DNA of 64,000 nucleotides from Artemia franciscana (Eukaryota > Arthropoda > Branchiopoda > Anostraca > Artemiidae). Numbering within the stretch: the stretch's first letter is position 1; each line of letters opens with the position of its first letter. Below, piece after piece: positions 8,991 to 22,279 of this stretch. A model generated the notes under the pieces. The model was not told where the DNA came from and made no database searches. It saw nothing but the letters and a program-made list of their open reading frames with translations. The translations under genes were made by a program, and so were the position numbers. The stretch lies in contig NC_088880.1 in the NCBI RefSeq assembly GCF_032884065.1, forward strand, positions 23,305,715-23,369,714, given 5' to 3'.

Positions 8991-11455
8991 TGCGAACCTG
9001 TGCAGCAAAGAAAGGCTCTATGGCCTGGCCTTTGTGGGATGAGTGCATTTTATTTGCTTGATTTTTTCTTGTCGAAAATATGCCTTATCTTATCTTAAAA
9101 GTATAAAGATGTGTTAAAATCATAACAAAACAAATTTGCACAAATCTGTAAATTTGAAGTAGCAAATCTCTAAATCTTAATTCTAACAAATTGTAGTTAA
9201 AAAACCGGTTTGCCAGTAAAAAAACAAACTTGTACACATTTCAGGCACCCTATTTTCTTGCATATCGTTTTCACCTCAAATCTATTCCATATCAGTGAGA
9301 CGGTCATCCGCATAAAAAGCGATGAACTGATAAGTTTCAAATTTGATTATTCTATCGTTATTCCTGGGAAAAGATTGAGTATTGCCCGGAGACAAACTGG
9401 CTTTTTTCTCCTTTCGTTCACAGTACATACGATTCACTGGTGATCGGATGGAAAACTTATGCAAAATTTTTGAAAAATCGCCCGCTTTCTAAAGTTAGAA
9501 AGCGTAAAAAGGGGAGCTTTTTCAAACTGTTTATGACAAATAATTAAATTACAAATTCCCAATATTTGAGCAAGATAATCAGTCTTCCTTTAAGGGGGTT
9601 GAGGGACTACTTGGATAGTCAGCAGATATGATCGTGAAACTCTTGGGAAAAAAGCCGTAAAGAAACAACAAAAACTAAAGCAACAACAGTAAATAAACAA
9701 AAAGCAGCAATTTTACCAAATCTATTACTAGATTAAATAGATGATATAATAACAAGTACGAAAAAAGGCTGCAAAACCAGAAAGGAAAAAATGTTGATTA
9801 TTGATGAATAGCCGTTTATGCTTCGTAAAATTTTATTCATACAGATGAAGCAAGGATCAAATCTAATATCCCTCTCCTGAAATTTCCCTGGAACACTATT
9901 CATGGACAGTTTGAAAATCCGGGCCTAACAAAGTACTTTTGAGACCTTATGTGCCCCCTTCCCCGGCCAATAATAATTTCACTCTTTTTTTCTTATAAGA
10001 AAAATGCTTTTTAAGAACCAGCTTTAAACTAATTCTGCTCGCTTTTTAAATGATACAGTAGCCCACAAGGTCACCTTTTCTGCTAAAATGTAACCGTGTG
10101 AAATGCGCAAAGGGCATAATTTGAGGACCTTAACATTGACTGTGTTTGGGCCATATCCACCCCTCCCCTCCCAGAAAAAGATGTTCCGGGAACACTTGAT
10201 CTTTTTGAATGAATGGCTCGCTGAAGATTTTGATAATGTACCATGGGGACTGAGATGCTACCCATTGGCAATAAAGAGCAAATTAAAGGGGTTGGTTGCG
10301 CTCCAATTACTTTCACTCCTTAAAGATGGCATTATGAAATTGTGGGGGGGAAACAAAATCAAAAGTAGATAGTGCATGGTAGACACGTTGGTTTTTTACG
10401 TAGGTGACGCTATTGTGCTGACTGTTGATGTTCAAACCAGATCGGAAGTGACAACAGTATTGATTCAAAGAAATATTTTCGTTTCTTTCCTGTAAACCTG
10501 GCTAGTATTCTGATTTTCTAAATTTTTTTAATATTATGAAAAGTAATTTTATACTATTTCAACAAATAACAAACAAGCTTCTAGTTAGAATTTTTTAGGG
10601 GGTTACGACCCCACTCTTATTTGTGCTAATTTCTGTCTGTTTTAAGTTTAGCTTGATGATAAAGTTAATTTTAGTTTTTCTGGGTTTCCTTTACTCATCA
10701 TAATTTTTTTCGTTTTAAGCTTGAATTTGTATAAGATCTTAATTCCGCTCGCTTTTAGTTTCAATATTGCTCTTTGCATTTATTTGAGTTTCTTTTAATC
10801 AACTACTTAAAAATATGCAATTGTGCAAATGTTTTGTATTTTTAGACCCTTTTTGTAATCACCGAGTTTTCATAAGCAGGAGGAAAAAACAAACTAAATT
10901 AAACGAAATTCCCTCCCCCTTCCATATTAAAATTTCCAAGTTCAGCCGCCAAGACTGAATTATTGGGTATAATCCTATTTAGAACCATAGAATAACAGTC
11001 CCCAATTTTAACCCAAAAAGGTAAATGGCAGCTCCTGGTCAATACTGACTTATAAAGTTCAATTGCTTGCTTACAAGGTGTGTTCATATCTTATGCTTTC
11101 ATAAGCGATAACTTATCTGCACTACGTTGTCATAAATATTAGTGCAGACTTACAACTAAGTGCCGAGGGAGGCGGTGAAAAGTGTCAGACGGAAGATGAA
11201 ATGAGGAAAGGAAAGTATCGATTCATTTGTCGAAGAAGTAGAAAGAATATGACAGTTGTTTGTTTTATGCTTTTGTTCAGTGCCAACATTGAATCTGTCT
11301 AATCCATTTAGATACGCATGGGAATTGGTAATAAGGAAATTGCCAAATCGGTCACTTAGTTGACCGATGATGACGCCTTGGTTTCAATGATATGCATACA
11401 GTTGACATGAATCGAAAAGGGCGGCTTGGAGATGTCGGTGGTTGAAATCAAAACG
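8991..11455. other. Gene-free stretch
   Basis: AT-rich sequence with C-rich and G-rich patches. Short open frames (for example 9210-9443 and 10,103-10,372) have no recognisable domain and no splice context I trust. No RNA gene or tandem array seen. Confidence 0.5.
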
Positions 11456-11805
11456 AATTTTGTGCACTTTTTACTGCTTTGAATCATATACAGCCACGCA
11501 AAAAAAGAGAAGCCTCTTGGTCTGTTCTCCAAAAATAAAATTATTTTATTGATCACCTTCATAATTTATGATATTTGTGAGCGTTTTACTGCTTTGAATC
11601 ATATACAGCCACGCAAAAAAGGGAAGCCTCTTGGTCTGTTCTCCAAAACTGAAATTATTTTATTGATGACCTTCATAATTTATAATATTTGTGAGCGTTT
11701 TACTGCTTTGAATCATATACAGGCATGCAAAAAAGGGAGGCCTCATGGCCTGTTCTCCAAAAATAAAAATATTTCATTGATCTTCTTCACTATTTATAAT
11801 ATTTC
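11456..11805 (+). repeat. Three-unit tandem repeat, 114-115 bp
   Basis: The marker TTACTGCTTTGAATCATATA starts at 11,471, 11,586 and 11,700. Between markers the units share the GCCTCxTGGxCTGTTCTCCAAAA segment and an ATTGATxxxCTTC segment. The second spacing is exactly 38 codons, so a 164-residue plus-strand frame (11,549-12,043) reads through two units. It matches no family I know and I do not call it a gene. Confidence 0.8.
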
Positions 11806-14535
11806 CTGTATGATTCATCTGTTTTATCTGTCCCCCCTCAATTACACTGCTCCGTTGGTATTTATAAAGATGCAAAACAAATGGCTATTGGATATAGGCC
11901 CGTCAATCCTTGGGATTTCACTTTTGAGGCTGGGATTTTTGGGAAGTGTAGCTATTAAAATTTACATTCAAAAGTGTATTACTTATCTATATCGCAGCTA
12001 CTTAATATCTTGGCATTCATTTTCAGACCTTGAGGCGTTATAGAAACGGATCTTGGGATATTGTTAGATTTTCAGCTATAATTCTTATAAGATTTACTAT
12101 ATTGACTGCTAATTCTTGAGGAATTGTTTGCATCTCAAAATATTATACAAACGTAGATAAAGCTTGGTCTCGGCAGGATAAAATTTCGGTTGGGCGGTAG
12201 GATTTCTTTTTAGAGCTTATTATTTGATATAAGGTCAGTCAAAAAGTATTTAAAACTATCCTCAGACAGTTACTCTGGAAAATATTTGGCATATCTTCCT
12301 CATTAGGCCAAGAGACCTGTAGTGACGCCTCACTGGTTTCCATAAGGCCCATAGTCAGTACTCCTTTCTTCCTTTAAAGACGAAAGAGGCTCAACGGCTA
12401 TTCCCTCAGCGCAAGTTCGGGGGCATATTACGTCACAGGGAATGTTTTCTAAGAGATGCAGGTGCATGCTGTGTAATAGTAAGTGCCTTTCTATGGTTGT
12501 TATACTTTAAAAACCTAAGGGTCTGGGGGAAACCTTCGGCGGCTTCTCTACTTCAGGATTTATAAGATTGTCACGTAATAGAGAATTTTTTAAAAACATC
12601 TAGGTGCTTCTTTACCCTAGGATTTCTTTGAATTTTCATTTAAAAACCTACGAGAACTACGCCAAATCATGATTTCCCTTTTAAAAACCTTCATGGGGTC
12701 CCTCTTATGTAAGAACATAGTCAATACATCATCCCACTATATGCATGCTTATCCGTCATTTTGTGCTAGCAAATTTACAGCCATTTTCTATACGGAGAAG
12801 TGTTATAAAGATTATTAATTTTATGGAACAAAGGATTCCCGTTATTTTCCGAAAAACAGAAACGTCATCCACTGCTGTTCTAACGGGAAGCCGAGTAATT
12901 CCATTTTCCTTGGGGGTGGGGGTATAAAACGACTGTTAGAAGAAAAATTTTATGAGGCTTACATTAGATCTTGGGTGTGTCACATTATTCTAAAATGGAT
13001 TCTCATAGAAATTAAAAAAGGATTGGAAATCTGCTTATATGCTGGTGAATCTAAATTTCTATTGCTTCCCCATACCAAATTGGCGCAACTAAACTCACTA
13101 TTTTAGATAAACAGCTAAAGCTGACCCCCCCCCCCCACTATAAACAGTTTTATCACTGATAGAATAGCCTTGTTTTCTCGCTAAATTCATTAAAAGCGCT
13201 ATCAAGCAAGTTGGTAAAAAAAACATAAGCTGGGTTAGATCCCAATGATGTAAAAGGCTTATTTTCTACCGAAACAGCTGCCATTATTTTGAAGGAGACA
13301 CCCCGTTGTCTGCTAAATTAATGCATTCATACACTTGACAAATAGTAAACTAAGGACACATACAATACATACCATTAAATAACTACTGAAAAAAGAGTCG
13401 CTTATATACCTGCTCCTCTCGTCTGGAAAATTTCACCCTAAAAAAAATTTAAGTCTTCATTATACTAGAAAAATAGCAAACAATAATGAGGCCCCTCCTC
13501 CTCTAGTTGCATTCCTGAAGTTTACTGATTCTGCAGCTTTTTTCTCTAGCACATTTCTCATAGAATTGTATTTTAGCTACTTTTGATGACTTGGAAAGTG
13601 GTTAGGAAAATGAAGAGGTATTTTCAGGCACGTACCAGGCTTACTGTAAATCAACGTATTTTCAATTTGGGCCTGAATTCTAAATTCTTGGTGTGGAATT
13701 GAAAACTCTAAAATTCTCAAAAGGGCGAATAATGGCATATTTTTAAAGGTTTTCTGTTATTCTTGTGAAAACTACTTGCATGGCAATTGAAATTGGAGAG
13801 GGAGGGTTTCTGAAAATGATGAAGAAGAGGGGAGCGTTTAAATGTTATCTTTAAACTCCTTTCTATAGAATATTTATAGCTCAATGTTTTTCTTTACAAT
13901 GCTACACTAAAACCCAAAGAATTAATTCACACAGTGTGATATTCGCCAGTTCAATTTTTTCTATTATATCCCCTATTTTGGCTTAACTCCCTTAGCAAGG
14001 GGCTTAGTAATAAGGTTAACCACATATGTCCTTTTCTATAAAAACTAATTCCATCAGAAGTATTTTCTCACTACATGAAAAACCAATATTTTACTTCTTA
14101 AAAATTCTGAACTCCCCCTCCCCAAAAAAAGATGGAGAGGATTAAGCAAAGTGGGGAGAATTCTGCGTCCTCAAAAACTTCAGTAGTCATATATGCTGGT
14201 CCACGAGTCCAACGGCACCATACAAGGCGATGATGCACAAATTACGGCGCACAGCCCCATGCCAGTGAAGCTGCCAATACTTCTATGCCCCCTACCTCAC
14301 AGTGAAGATATTGAGTCTTCTAGTCAAAATATGCAAGGCCATGATGTGCCCCCTTCGGCCCCCAAGCTTATAAAAACATATAAAACAATAAACCATATAA
14401 AAAATTCCCTATTATGTAGCATGCACCTAAATCTCTTAGAATAGGGAATCGCCGTTAAACCTTCTTCGTCAATAAAGGAGGAAAGGGGTAGTGAGTATAG
14501 GCCTTGTGGAAAACAGTGAGGCGTCACCACTGACG
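11806..14535. other. Gene-free stretch with a LINE-1-like scrap near 12,250
   Basis: The segment 12,255-12,310 (AAAACTATCCTCAGACAGTT, CTCTGGAAAA, CATATCTTCCTCA) resembles the tandem units at 14,600-14,870. The rest is AT-rich with a C-run at 13,122-13,136. No coding region supported. Confidence 0.45.
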
Positions 14536-14880
14536 CCTAAATTCAGGTTGAAACTAGACTTGCACTTAAGACTTAAGTACTTAAGACTTAGCTTAAATAC
14601 ATAAGACTGTACTTGGAAAGTTCCTCTGGAAAATTTTTGTAGATTTTTTCTCAGCTTATGTACTTAAGGCTTAAGTACTAAAGAATGAGCTTAAGAACTT
14701 AAAGACTATCCTTAGAGAGTTAATTTCGAAAGCATCTAGCAGATTTCCTCATCTTATGTAATTAAAACTTAAGATTTTCTTCAGCTTGTGTACTTAAGTA
14801 CTTAAGACTTAGCTTGAGCACTTAAGACTACCCTTAGATAGTTTCTCTGGAAAACATGTAGCAGATGTTCCTCAGCTTCC
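14536..14880. repeat. Degenerate ~100-120-bp tandem repeat rich in ACTTAAG
   Basis: Units combine ACTTAAGTACTTAAGACT-like palindromes with CTCTGGAAAAxATxTAGCAGATTTCCTCAGC. The latter matches the minus strand of the LINE-1 segment at 8395-8430 (DLLDVFQRN region). The array therefore seems to be built from LINE-1 sequence plus a palindromic filler, and it runs straight into a longer LINE-1 fragment. Confidence 0.6.
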
Positions 14881-15180
14881 AATCGCTTATGTTTCAGAAC
14901 CATACTTAATCACGGTCTGTATCATGGGTTCTAATATTATAATCTTAGTTCACAGACTTATCTTCCAATCCTTCCAAAGTCTTTCAACTGTGAAAAAACA
15001 CTCTGTACCTGGGCTATTCTACATCTTTCTTGGCATGTACTATTCTACATCTTGGCTATTTTACATCTTTACTGCATCCACAATATTTACTAATATAAGC
15101 AACTTATTATTTCTTGCAATAGTTTTCAAACCTATTCTTGCACCCAGAAAAAATAACTTCTTAAAATCAATATTTCTTTT
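14840..15180 (-). pseudogene. LINE-1 fragment (minus)
   Basis: Reverse complement resembles LINE-1 around 8405-8200 and upstream: TTCTCTGGAAAACAT, the GAACCATACTTAATCACGG-like segment, CAGACTTATCTTCC, AACTGTGAAAAAACACxCTG, and after a deletion TTTTCAAACCTATTCTTGCACCC. Strongly diverged, with no intact frame. Confidence 0.65.
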
Positions 15181-17580
15181 TTGGTATACATTTTGAAAAA
15201 TTGGAATCACTGCCACAGGCAAAAATTATGCAACTAAGGTCACGAACATTTGACTCACGGGACCTACTCCCTCTCTACATCTTTTGCGTTCTTCCAGCGG
15301 CAGTTCACGAAACAGTAGTTATCAAATTCCCTATGTAAATTCTCTGGATCCCCAAAAGACATTAAAATGCAGAGTGTCAGATTCATTTCAGGAAAATAAT
15401 GTGTTATAGTTGAAACAGAAAACGGAGATATTAGAAAATTATGTAAATTATATGAAATGCTTCAAGCATTTTCCAGAAGTTAGCACAGAAGTTGCTTCCA
15501 GATGCAAATCTAGATGTCACTCTGTTAAACGTAAATTTTGACACAAAATTTATGTTAAAAGTTTGTAAAGAAAATGTCTTGCCAAAATACATTTTCAGCT
15601 TTTATATGCAGTTGTTTTATTGCAGTGAATGAGAAAAAGAAATATTTTTTGGTTCATAAAGTAAACTCAAGTACAAGATTTTTACAAACGTAAATCAGTG
15701 GTGTTACCCAAATATGTCCGAGCCCCATTAAGAGAAAAAATAAATAATTAAAACATTCATGTATCGTATTGATAGGAACAATTGATATATCCAGATTCCC
15801 TATAAGTAAAAATGTGGCTGCATTTCAATCTTTAAACTTCAATCAGAAGATTATAGAAGTCCCTAAAAAAAAAATCACGAAAATTAAATTCAAAATTTGA
15901 AACTTATTTTCCAAAAAAAAAATTGAAACATATTGTCATCACAGATTGTTTTTAAAATTCTCTGCTCAGGATTATAATTATCAGTTATTTACTGACGGAA
16001 AAATTGATCCATTTTCAATTTCTTAGAAAATTGCTTAATGCTACAGGTATATAAGTAAAAACTTGCAATATAGCCAAAAAGAGCGAGTGACATAATTGCA
16101 AGCTAAAAAAAACGCAAAAGAACTGTAAGATGTAAGTAAAAGTTCTTGGTATGTTCCAGAAAGTGGAAGCAACGAGCCATATAGCCTATTAGTTTAGCAT
16201 CGGCAAAAGATTATCCTTCTCGATAGCATCATTTCCTCATTATCATCACTCGGGTCATAAGTTTTAATAAAAAGTTATACAGCCAAGCACAAGTTTTGAA
16301 ATAGACACTTAAGACTACCTTTAATGAAAGTTAGTTTTTGGCATCTCCTATAGGTGATAAAAGTGGCTGTACAAAATTTTGAAGCTGCTGATGACAGTTA
16401 CGATGATAGATATGAATGGCTACTTGTAAGAGTGTCGTTAAAATACATACCGTCATTCACAAAAGTCCTCCCGTTAACTTTCATCAAAGTACTCTGTGGC
16501 GCTTAAATTCAAGTAGATTGAAGAATATGACAAGAGAACTGAGGCGTAGTTTTCAAACGGAAGAGACGTGACGTCCTAATACTAAATAATTTCTTTTTTT
16601 GCCGAATGAACATAATTATATAATAAATTATCCTCTTTAATTATTTGAACTGCTTATATCAGAAATACAAATTTTTTAGTAAAAGAGCCTTCTGTAGTCA
16701 ATAAGTCAAATTTCTCGTCTAATAGGTCACAAGCCTTGTGTGATATACTTTATCACAAAATCATATTCAAAATCATATTAGCTTTATGAACGACATTTGA
16801 TTGGCTATTGTGGACATTAATCTATGCCTATGCATCGAGCCAACTTTTTTGATTGAACAAAAGCTGGTCGACTGGCAACTCTGATGCAATTTAGTCAACC
16901 AGGATTGACCAGACCGCACGCAAGTTGTGCAAGATTACAAGCAAATATTTCATAGTATGGCCTAGTGCCATTCTATAACATGTAAAATAAGTTGTCAAAT
17001 GTTGTAACCGCTCAATTTGTGCTAACATTGCATTACCTTCAGTAACGCAAGTTAGACATAAAAATCATCAAAGAAAACGATGCTTTGTTTGGTTTTCACC
17101 AAATCAGATGAAAATTTCTTTGCAAATTTTGTGAAAATTTGAATTAGAATTATTAGTTTCAGTGCGGCATGCTGCCTCAAAAAAAATTTAAAAACATGCG
17201 AATTCTACATTTCTAATGATAACTGCGGTGAAAGCTAAAAAAAAAAAAAATCAAATCTGTTCATTCACGAGAAGACACAAAACTTCGTATGAATGCTGGC
17301 AAGTACGGAGCTCAATTCGGTAATCGATCTACAATATCTTGCTACTTCTGAAAAATAAACCGGTATCTTGTCTCATAATTAACGGGTGTGATCTAATGGC
17401 TGAGTTTCGACTGACTGCCAATAAGCTTGAGTCTCAAAAATAAGGCAACGAGTGGCCTTCGAAATACACCCTGTCCCAATGACATGCACAAATAAAATGT
17501 AAATTGAAGCAAGTATCAAGAGGATTGTCAAATCTACTAAAAAGAACTATCCGAACCAGTTTGCCGGCGCATACATCTGC
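15181..17580. other. Gene-free AT-rich stretch
   Basis: No credible coding frame, RNA gene, tandem array or recognisable element over 2.4 kb. Several A-runs (near 15,870, 15,910 and 17,240) are the only simple features. Confidence 0.5.
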
Positions 17581-17585
17581 ATACC

Positions 17586-17750
17586 AGGACTGCCACCCCT
17601 AATGACTTATAGCAATTTGTAGATTTTATATTGCTTGAACAAAGAAATCACTAAATTTGTACAAAAATCACTAGACTATTAACAGAAATCACTAAATGAA
17701 CCAAAAAATCTCTCAAATCTAGTGATTTTTTGTCAACGGGTGGCATCCCC
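17586..17750. mobile_element. Family D element, copy 1 (~165 bp, terminal inverted repeats)
   Basis: Left end CAGGACTGCCACCCC and right end GGGTGGCATCCCC are inverted relatives. Inside are repeated ATCACTAAAT-type motifs and TCTAGTGATTTTTTGTCA. A second copy is at 18,124-18,299. Non-coding and MITE-like. No target duplication found. Confidence 0.55.
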
Positions 17751-18123
17751 GCTCCAGACCCAAGTATACATATTTATATCAGTAATGGAAGTGAGAAAGA
17801 GTCAGACTTAGATCCAGTATAATGCAAACTTATATTTGATTGTATGACCCCCAAGTGACAAACTTCATCGCCTCTATGGAAAAAAGGTTAAAAATGAAGA
17901 GACATTATTAATCTCCTCATAAAGTCCTCCCCATCAACTTCCAGGTTCAGACCATTTATATCTACTATTTACCATTTATGATGCAAATTTGTCTATACCG
18001 TCAGAGTCAGAGCCAGCCTATTAGGTAGTCTTGGGAAAGTATGCCCCTCCTGGATGTAATACTTCACACCCATATATAAGAAGAGTTTGCTGAGATGTAT
18101 CATTCATTACCAGGAGACATAAG

Positions 18124-18299
18124 CCGGTGTTGCCACTCCTAGTGATTTATTACTACTTTTAGCGATTTTTAATATTTCCTAAACAAGAAAAAAATCACTA
18201 AGCTTGCAAATAAATCCCTAGACTACTGAAGAAAATCTCTAAATCAACCAGACAATCATGGAAATCTAGTGTTTTTTTTGTCACCAGGTGGTAACCCTG
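18124..18299. mobile_element. Family D element, copy 2
   Basis: Same layout as the copy at 17,586: left GGTGTTGCCACTCCTAGTGAT, interior AAATCACTAAGCTTG and AATCTCTAAATCA, right CTAGTGTTTTTTTTGTCACCAGGTGGTAACCCTG split across the end. Diverged from copy 1 but collinear throughout. Confidence 0.55.
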
Positions 18300-18554
18300 A
18301 AATCAGCAACCCTAACATATCAAAACCTTTTGCACCAAACCTCTTACTTAAGAAAAGTAGACTAAAAGAAGATCCAGCCTCTTGCAGGGCTATCGTGATT
18401 TCTCCGGCCCTTGTCTAGGTAAGGAGAAGAGCCTACTCCTACCTTGATAAGATGCAAACTATAAACTACTCTTCTGGTGTAACGTAACAGAAATCTGATT
18501 ACCTAAATTCAAACTGGCCTTCAACTTCGATACCCCTCAAGTGATACATTTGTC

Positions 18555-18637
18555 CGCTTAGGCAACTACTACCACCACTAACAACTCACTGCAGCACCAA
18601 GCTGCCAAAGGCCAGCACAGGAGCACGCTCCCTCAAG
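18555..18637 (-). pseudogene. LINE-1 3'-end scrap (minus)
   Basis: Contains a TACTACCACCACTAAC tail followed by AGCTGCCAAAGGCCAGCACAG. This matches the 3' end of LINE-1 at 2080-2145. Only the last tens of bases of the element are present. Confidence 0.6.
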
Positions 18638-18714
18638 GTAATATCCTCAACTTGTGTTATGTTTGTCACTTTCATCTTATTCCAGATCAAAAACTTAACT
18701 TTAATAAACACATT

Positions 18715-19208
18715 TCAATAACATTTGCAAATGCTACAAATTAATAGGTATATCTAAAGAGGTTTCACCCATCGCGATTATCTCGAGTGTGCTGCTAACA
18801 ATGGCGGCTCTGGCCTTTCTTGTACCTGGGGCAATATCTTGATTACAACTCCCCCCTTGTCCTCCAAAAGTTTTCAGGCCAAATTTTGACAGAATTTTCA
18901 TTTTTTAACAGAGTTATTTTAATTTTTTAATTAATTAATAATTTATTTTGTAATTATTTGTATCTTAGTCTAGTTAATATTATTATTGAGCATTTTATTT
19001 TTTTAATTTATTCTTATTTCATTAATTAACTAATAATTTATTTTCTAATTATTATTATTTATTTTTTTTACGATTTTCTTATTAATTAATAAATAATTTA
19101 TTAATTACTTTCGTTATTAACTGTACCCTCTACTTTATTTCGATAAAATAAAATTATAGAAAAACAAAAGGATTGTAACCGTTAGATTATTTGTTTGAAG
19201 TTTTGCGT
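18715..19208 (+). repeat. Left arm of large inverted repeat
   Basis: Shares, in reverse complement, the whole of 20,590-21,082. The outer part has GGTATATCTAAAGAGG and TTTCACCCATCGC, the middle TTTTCAGGCCAAAT and AT-rich TTAATTAATAAT runs, and the inner part AACCGTTAGATTATTTGTTT. Arms are about 490 bp and diverged. Confidence 0.75.
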
Positions 19209-20589
19209 TTATAAAATTTTTTATCCCGCTAAACTTGAGTTCCTTGGTTCTGGCATATACGCAGGGGGGAGGGCCTTCGCCCCCCTCCCGAAATTTTGTG
19301 AAATGTTTAATTTCCCCATGGTTTCTTGGGATTTCTGGCAAAAGTAGGACATTTATTAAGAATAAATTTAATAAACACATTTAACTGAAGCGAAAGAGAG
19401 TTTGCTTTTCACAGCAAAATAGAATTATCCTTGATATTAAGGCGTTTAAACCCCCTTTTCAGGATAAAGTACAGCTTTTAATGGATCAATTTTGGAAACT
19501 ATCATTTTTCATTAAAATCTACGTTTTTGCAATAGAAGAACTACCCCCCCCCCCCCCCCACAGCACCCATATTGCATTGTTAACCCTAAATTTCCCTTTC
19601 AGTGGAATATAATAGATTAATCACTAGTTCTGAATCGCTATGAACATAACCTGAGCCTAAAACGTACTTTTGAGGCTTCAGTCTTCTTCCCCCTATCCGC
19701 TACAATACTACAGATTAAAGTTAATAGGCATTTTCCGATATACGTGCTTTTTGCATTACTAAATAAAAAAGTTCTACTTTATATCTGCTGTTTCGAAGTT
19801 TTTGGCCCCCCCCCAAAAAAAAATTCCTGGGTACGTGCCTGCCTTGGTTTCTTTATTTGTTAAATTAATCAAATTGTTTGATTTTTTTTTTGTTTGATGG
19901 ATTGAGGATGGCAGGTACCCAATGGATTTTTATTTGACTTTTGTCGTTTCTTGTTTTGTTTTTGGTGGCTAACTGTCATCACCTTTCATTCGATAATTTA
20001 TAACTAGCCTAGCTGGGGGATTATTCACCTAGACCTGCTTTGCTTCAGGTTTTGTTATGTTTATTGTTGATCAAATAAACGTTGACGAATATAAGTTGTT
20101 TGTAGTTGGGGTAAAATGTATATCAATATCGGGAGAGTACCAGGCTCAAGGTGAATTAGGTGGATAAGTAGGGGTATTAGAACCGTGGGGAATAGGGTAT
20201 TTAACATTGTTATTAACAACTCCAGGAGCCAGGAAAAAAAAATCGAAGGGTCTTTTAGCTATTCATGTGATAAATGTGAATCATTCCGTATTATTTCTTT
20301 GAAATATTTTACTATAGAGAGAAATACCTTCTTTCTTTATTTGTAGTAATACCACCCTCTTTAAACGTAACATCAGAGCTATTTGACTTCCAAAGGCAAA
20401 AATGGAGGGGAATTAGATTATTTTTGATAGTTCTGGTGTTCTTTAGCAGAGTTTTCCAACAACAGCCATAAATCGTTGGGCCAAAATCAACTTGAAGCCC
20501 TGATTTAAGTCTTGTGGAACTTTAACAGGCAGTGGCAGTTTTAGGGAGGGAGTAGAAGGGGCACTTGCCTTGATATCAGATATCTTAGG
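19209..20589. other. Spacer between inverted-repeat arms, no gene
   Basis: About 1.4 kb holding a C-run at 19,543-19,559, G/C-rich patches (19,263-19,288) and no open frame with a recognisable domain. There is no transposase trace. Confidence 0.5.
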
Positions 20590-21082
20590 GATGCAAAACA
20601 TCAAATAAATAATCTAACGGTTATAATCATTCTGTAATTTCTGATATTTAATTAAAATAAAGTAGATGAAGCAGTTAATAAATGAAAGTAAACAATAAAT
20701 TATTTGTAAATTATAAAAAATGAATAAAATAATAAAAAATAACTATATGATACTAATAATTAGAAAATAAATTCCAAATTAATGAATAACATAAAAAAAC
20801 TATTGAATGATAATAATGATTAAAATAAAAATAATTACAAAATAAGCTAATAATTAATTAATAAATTGAAAATAATCATGTTAATAAATAAAAAATTTGT
20901 TAAGATTTGGCCTGAAAAGTTTTGGGGGACAGGGTAAGGGGGGGGGGGGTTCTAATCAAATTTTGTCCCGGACGCAAGAGAAACCAAAGCCGCCACTGTT
21001 AACAGGACACTCTCGAGATAACTGCGATGGGTGAAACCTCTTTAGATATACCCATTAATTTGTAGCATAAGCAAATAACATT
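20590..21082 (-). repeat. Right arm of large inverted repeat
   Basis: Reverse complement of 18,715-19,208 along its length, including ATCTAACGGTTATAATC at the inner end and GGGTGAAACCTCTTTAGATA toward the outer end. A G-run (20,937-20,950) sits opposite the C-run of the left arm near 18,850. Confidence 0.75.
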
Positions 21083-21129
21083 GGAATGTGGTAACACTTT
21101 TTTATTTATCTAGAATCAGAGCAAAGTGA

Positions 21130-22265
21130 CCAAACAGTTCGTGATAAGGAGTGACCCGGCTTAATAGTAACCGAAAATCTAAAAGCCGGAATTTTGATAC
21201 CAATATATACATAAAAAGAATCAGATTTTTACTTTGATTTTAATTATATAAGTTTCATCAAACTTTGTCTTACCCATCAAAAGTTACGAGCCTCAGAAAA
21301 TTTGCCTTGTTTTCAAAAAAAGAGGGTAACATTCCTTAAAATTCATGGAATGTTAATGAAAATCACACTATCAGTTTTAGCGTATGAGAAAGATCATCAT
21401 AAGTTGCGAGGCTTCTTTCAATTCACGACGACACGACACCTCCTATTTAAAATGTACTCATAAGTATGCACAACATTCTTTCCCATGTAGTCTAGAAAAC
21501 ATGTAATAAATTCCCATAGGAAACAGTTACCACCACAACAGCTAAACAGTTACCTTATAACTATTACAACTTATTTTCTTTTTTCTTCTTTGTCATGAAA
21601 AGGATTTTTCAGGAGATTGCAACACTGGTTACAAGGAGATCCCTCAGAGGTTCCATTGTTTGGCTAATAGTATGAACTAAGGGGTTCTAACACGCGAGGA
21701 GCATTTTGCTGCAATCCGAAAAATGAGAGTTTCTTGCCAGAAGAAAGATCACGGATGCGTATTCAGTTGTTTTTTTGTTTGTTTTTTTTTTTTTTTCCAG
21801 GGGTGATCGTGTCAATCCTAGAATGTCGTGAAAGGGCTCATTCTAACGGAAATTAAAAGTTCTAGTATTCTTTTTCAGCGACCAAAAATTGGAGGGCAAC
21901 TAGGCCTCCTCACACACTCATTTTTTTCCCGAAGGCATCGGATCAAAAATTTAAGATAGCCATTTTGTTCAGCTTAGTCTAAAAATCTAATAGCTATGTA
22001 ATTGTAGACGACTCAATCCCCTAAAGTCCCTGGGGGGAGGGCTGTAAGTCGTGAACTTCGCCTATTGTTTGCATATAGTATTGGTATACAGTATACAGAC
22101 ATTTTTAGTATAAGAAGTATACAGACATTTTTAGGGGTGATTTTATTCTGGTGGTGAGGAGGGGGGTCGGTGGAGGGGTTACGCGAGGGGATCTTTTCAT
22201 GGAAAAATTTAACATGGGGTAAGATAATTTCCATGAAGGGGCGCTGGATTCTTCAGCGTTATTTA
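21130..22265 (+). repeat. Family A copy (plus), left end to middle
   Basis: Begins CCAAACAGTTCGTGATAAGGAG, a version of the family's TCAAACAG left end with the hairpin partly deleted. It then follows the family: GACCCGGCTTAATAGTAA, CCCATCAAAAGTTACGAG, CCAGGGGTGATCGTG, GGGCTCATTCTAACGG, and the G-rich end with CTGGGGGGAGGGCTG. Non-coding. Confidence 0.8.
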
Positions 22266-22279
22266 AAAAGAAAAACAAT

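Noticed and set aside
10083-10372. Overlapping 77- and 89-residue frames
   Set aside because: No domain, opposite-strand overlap and composition like the surrounding non-coding DNA.
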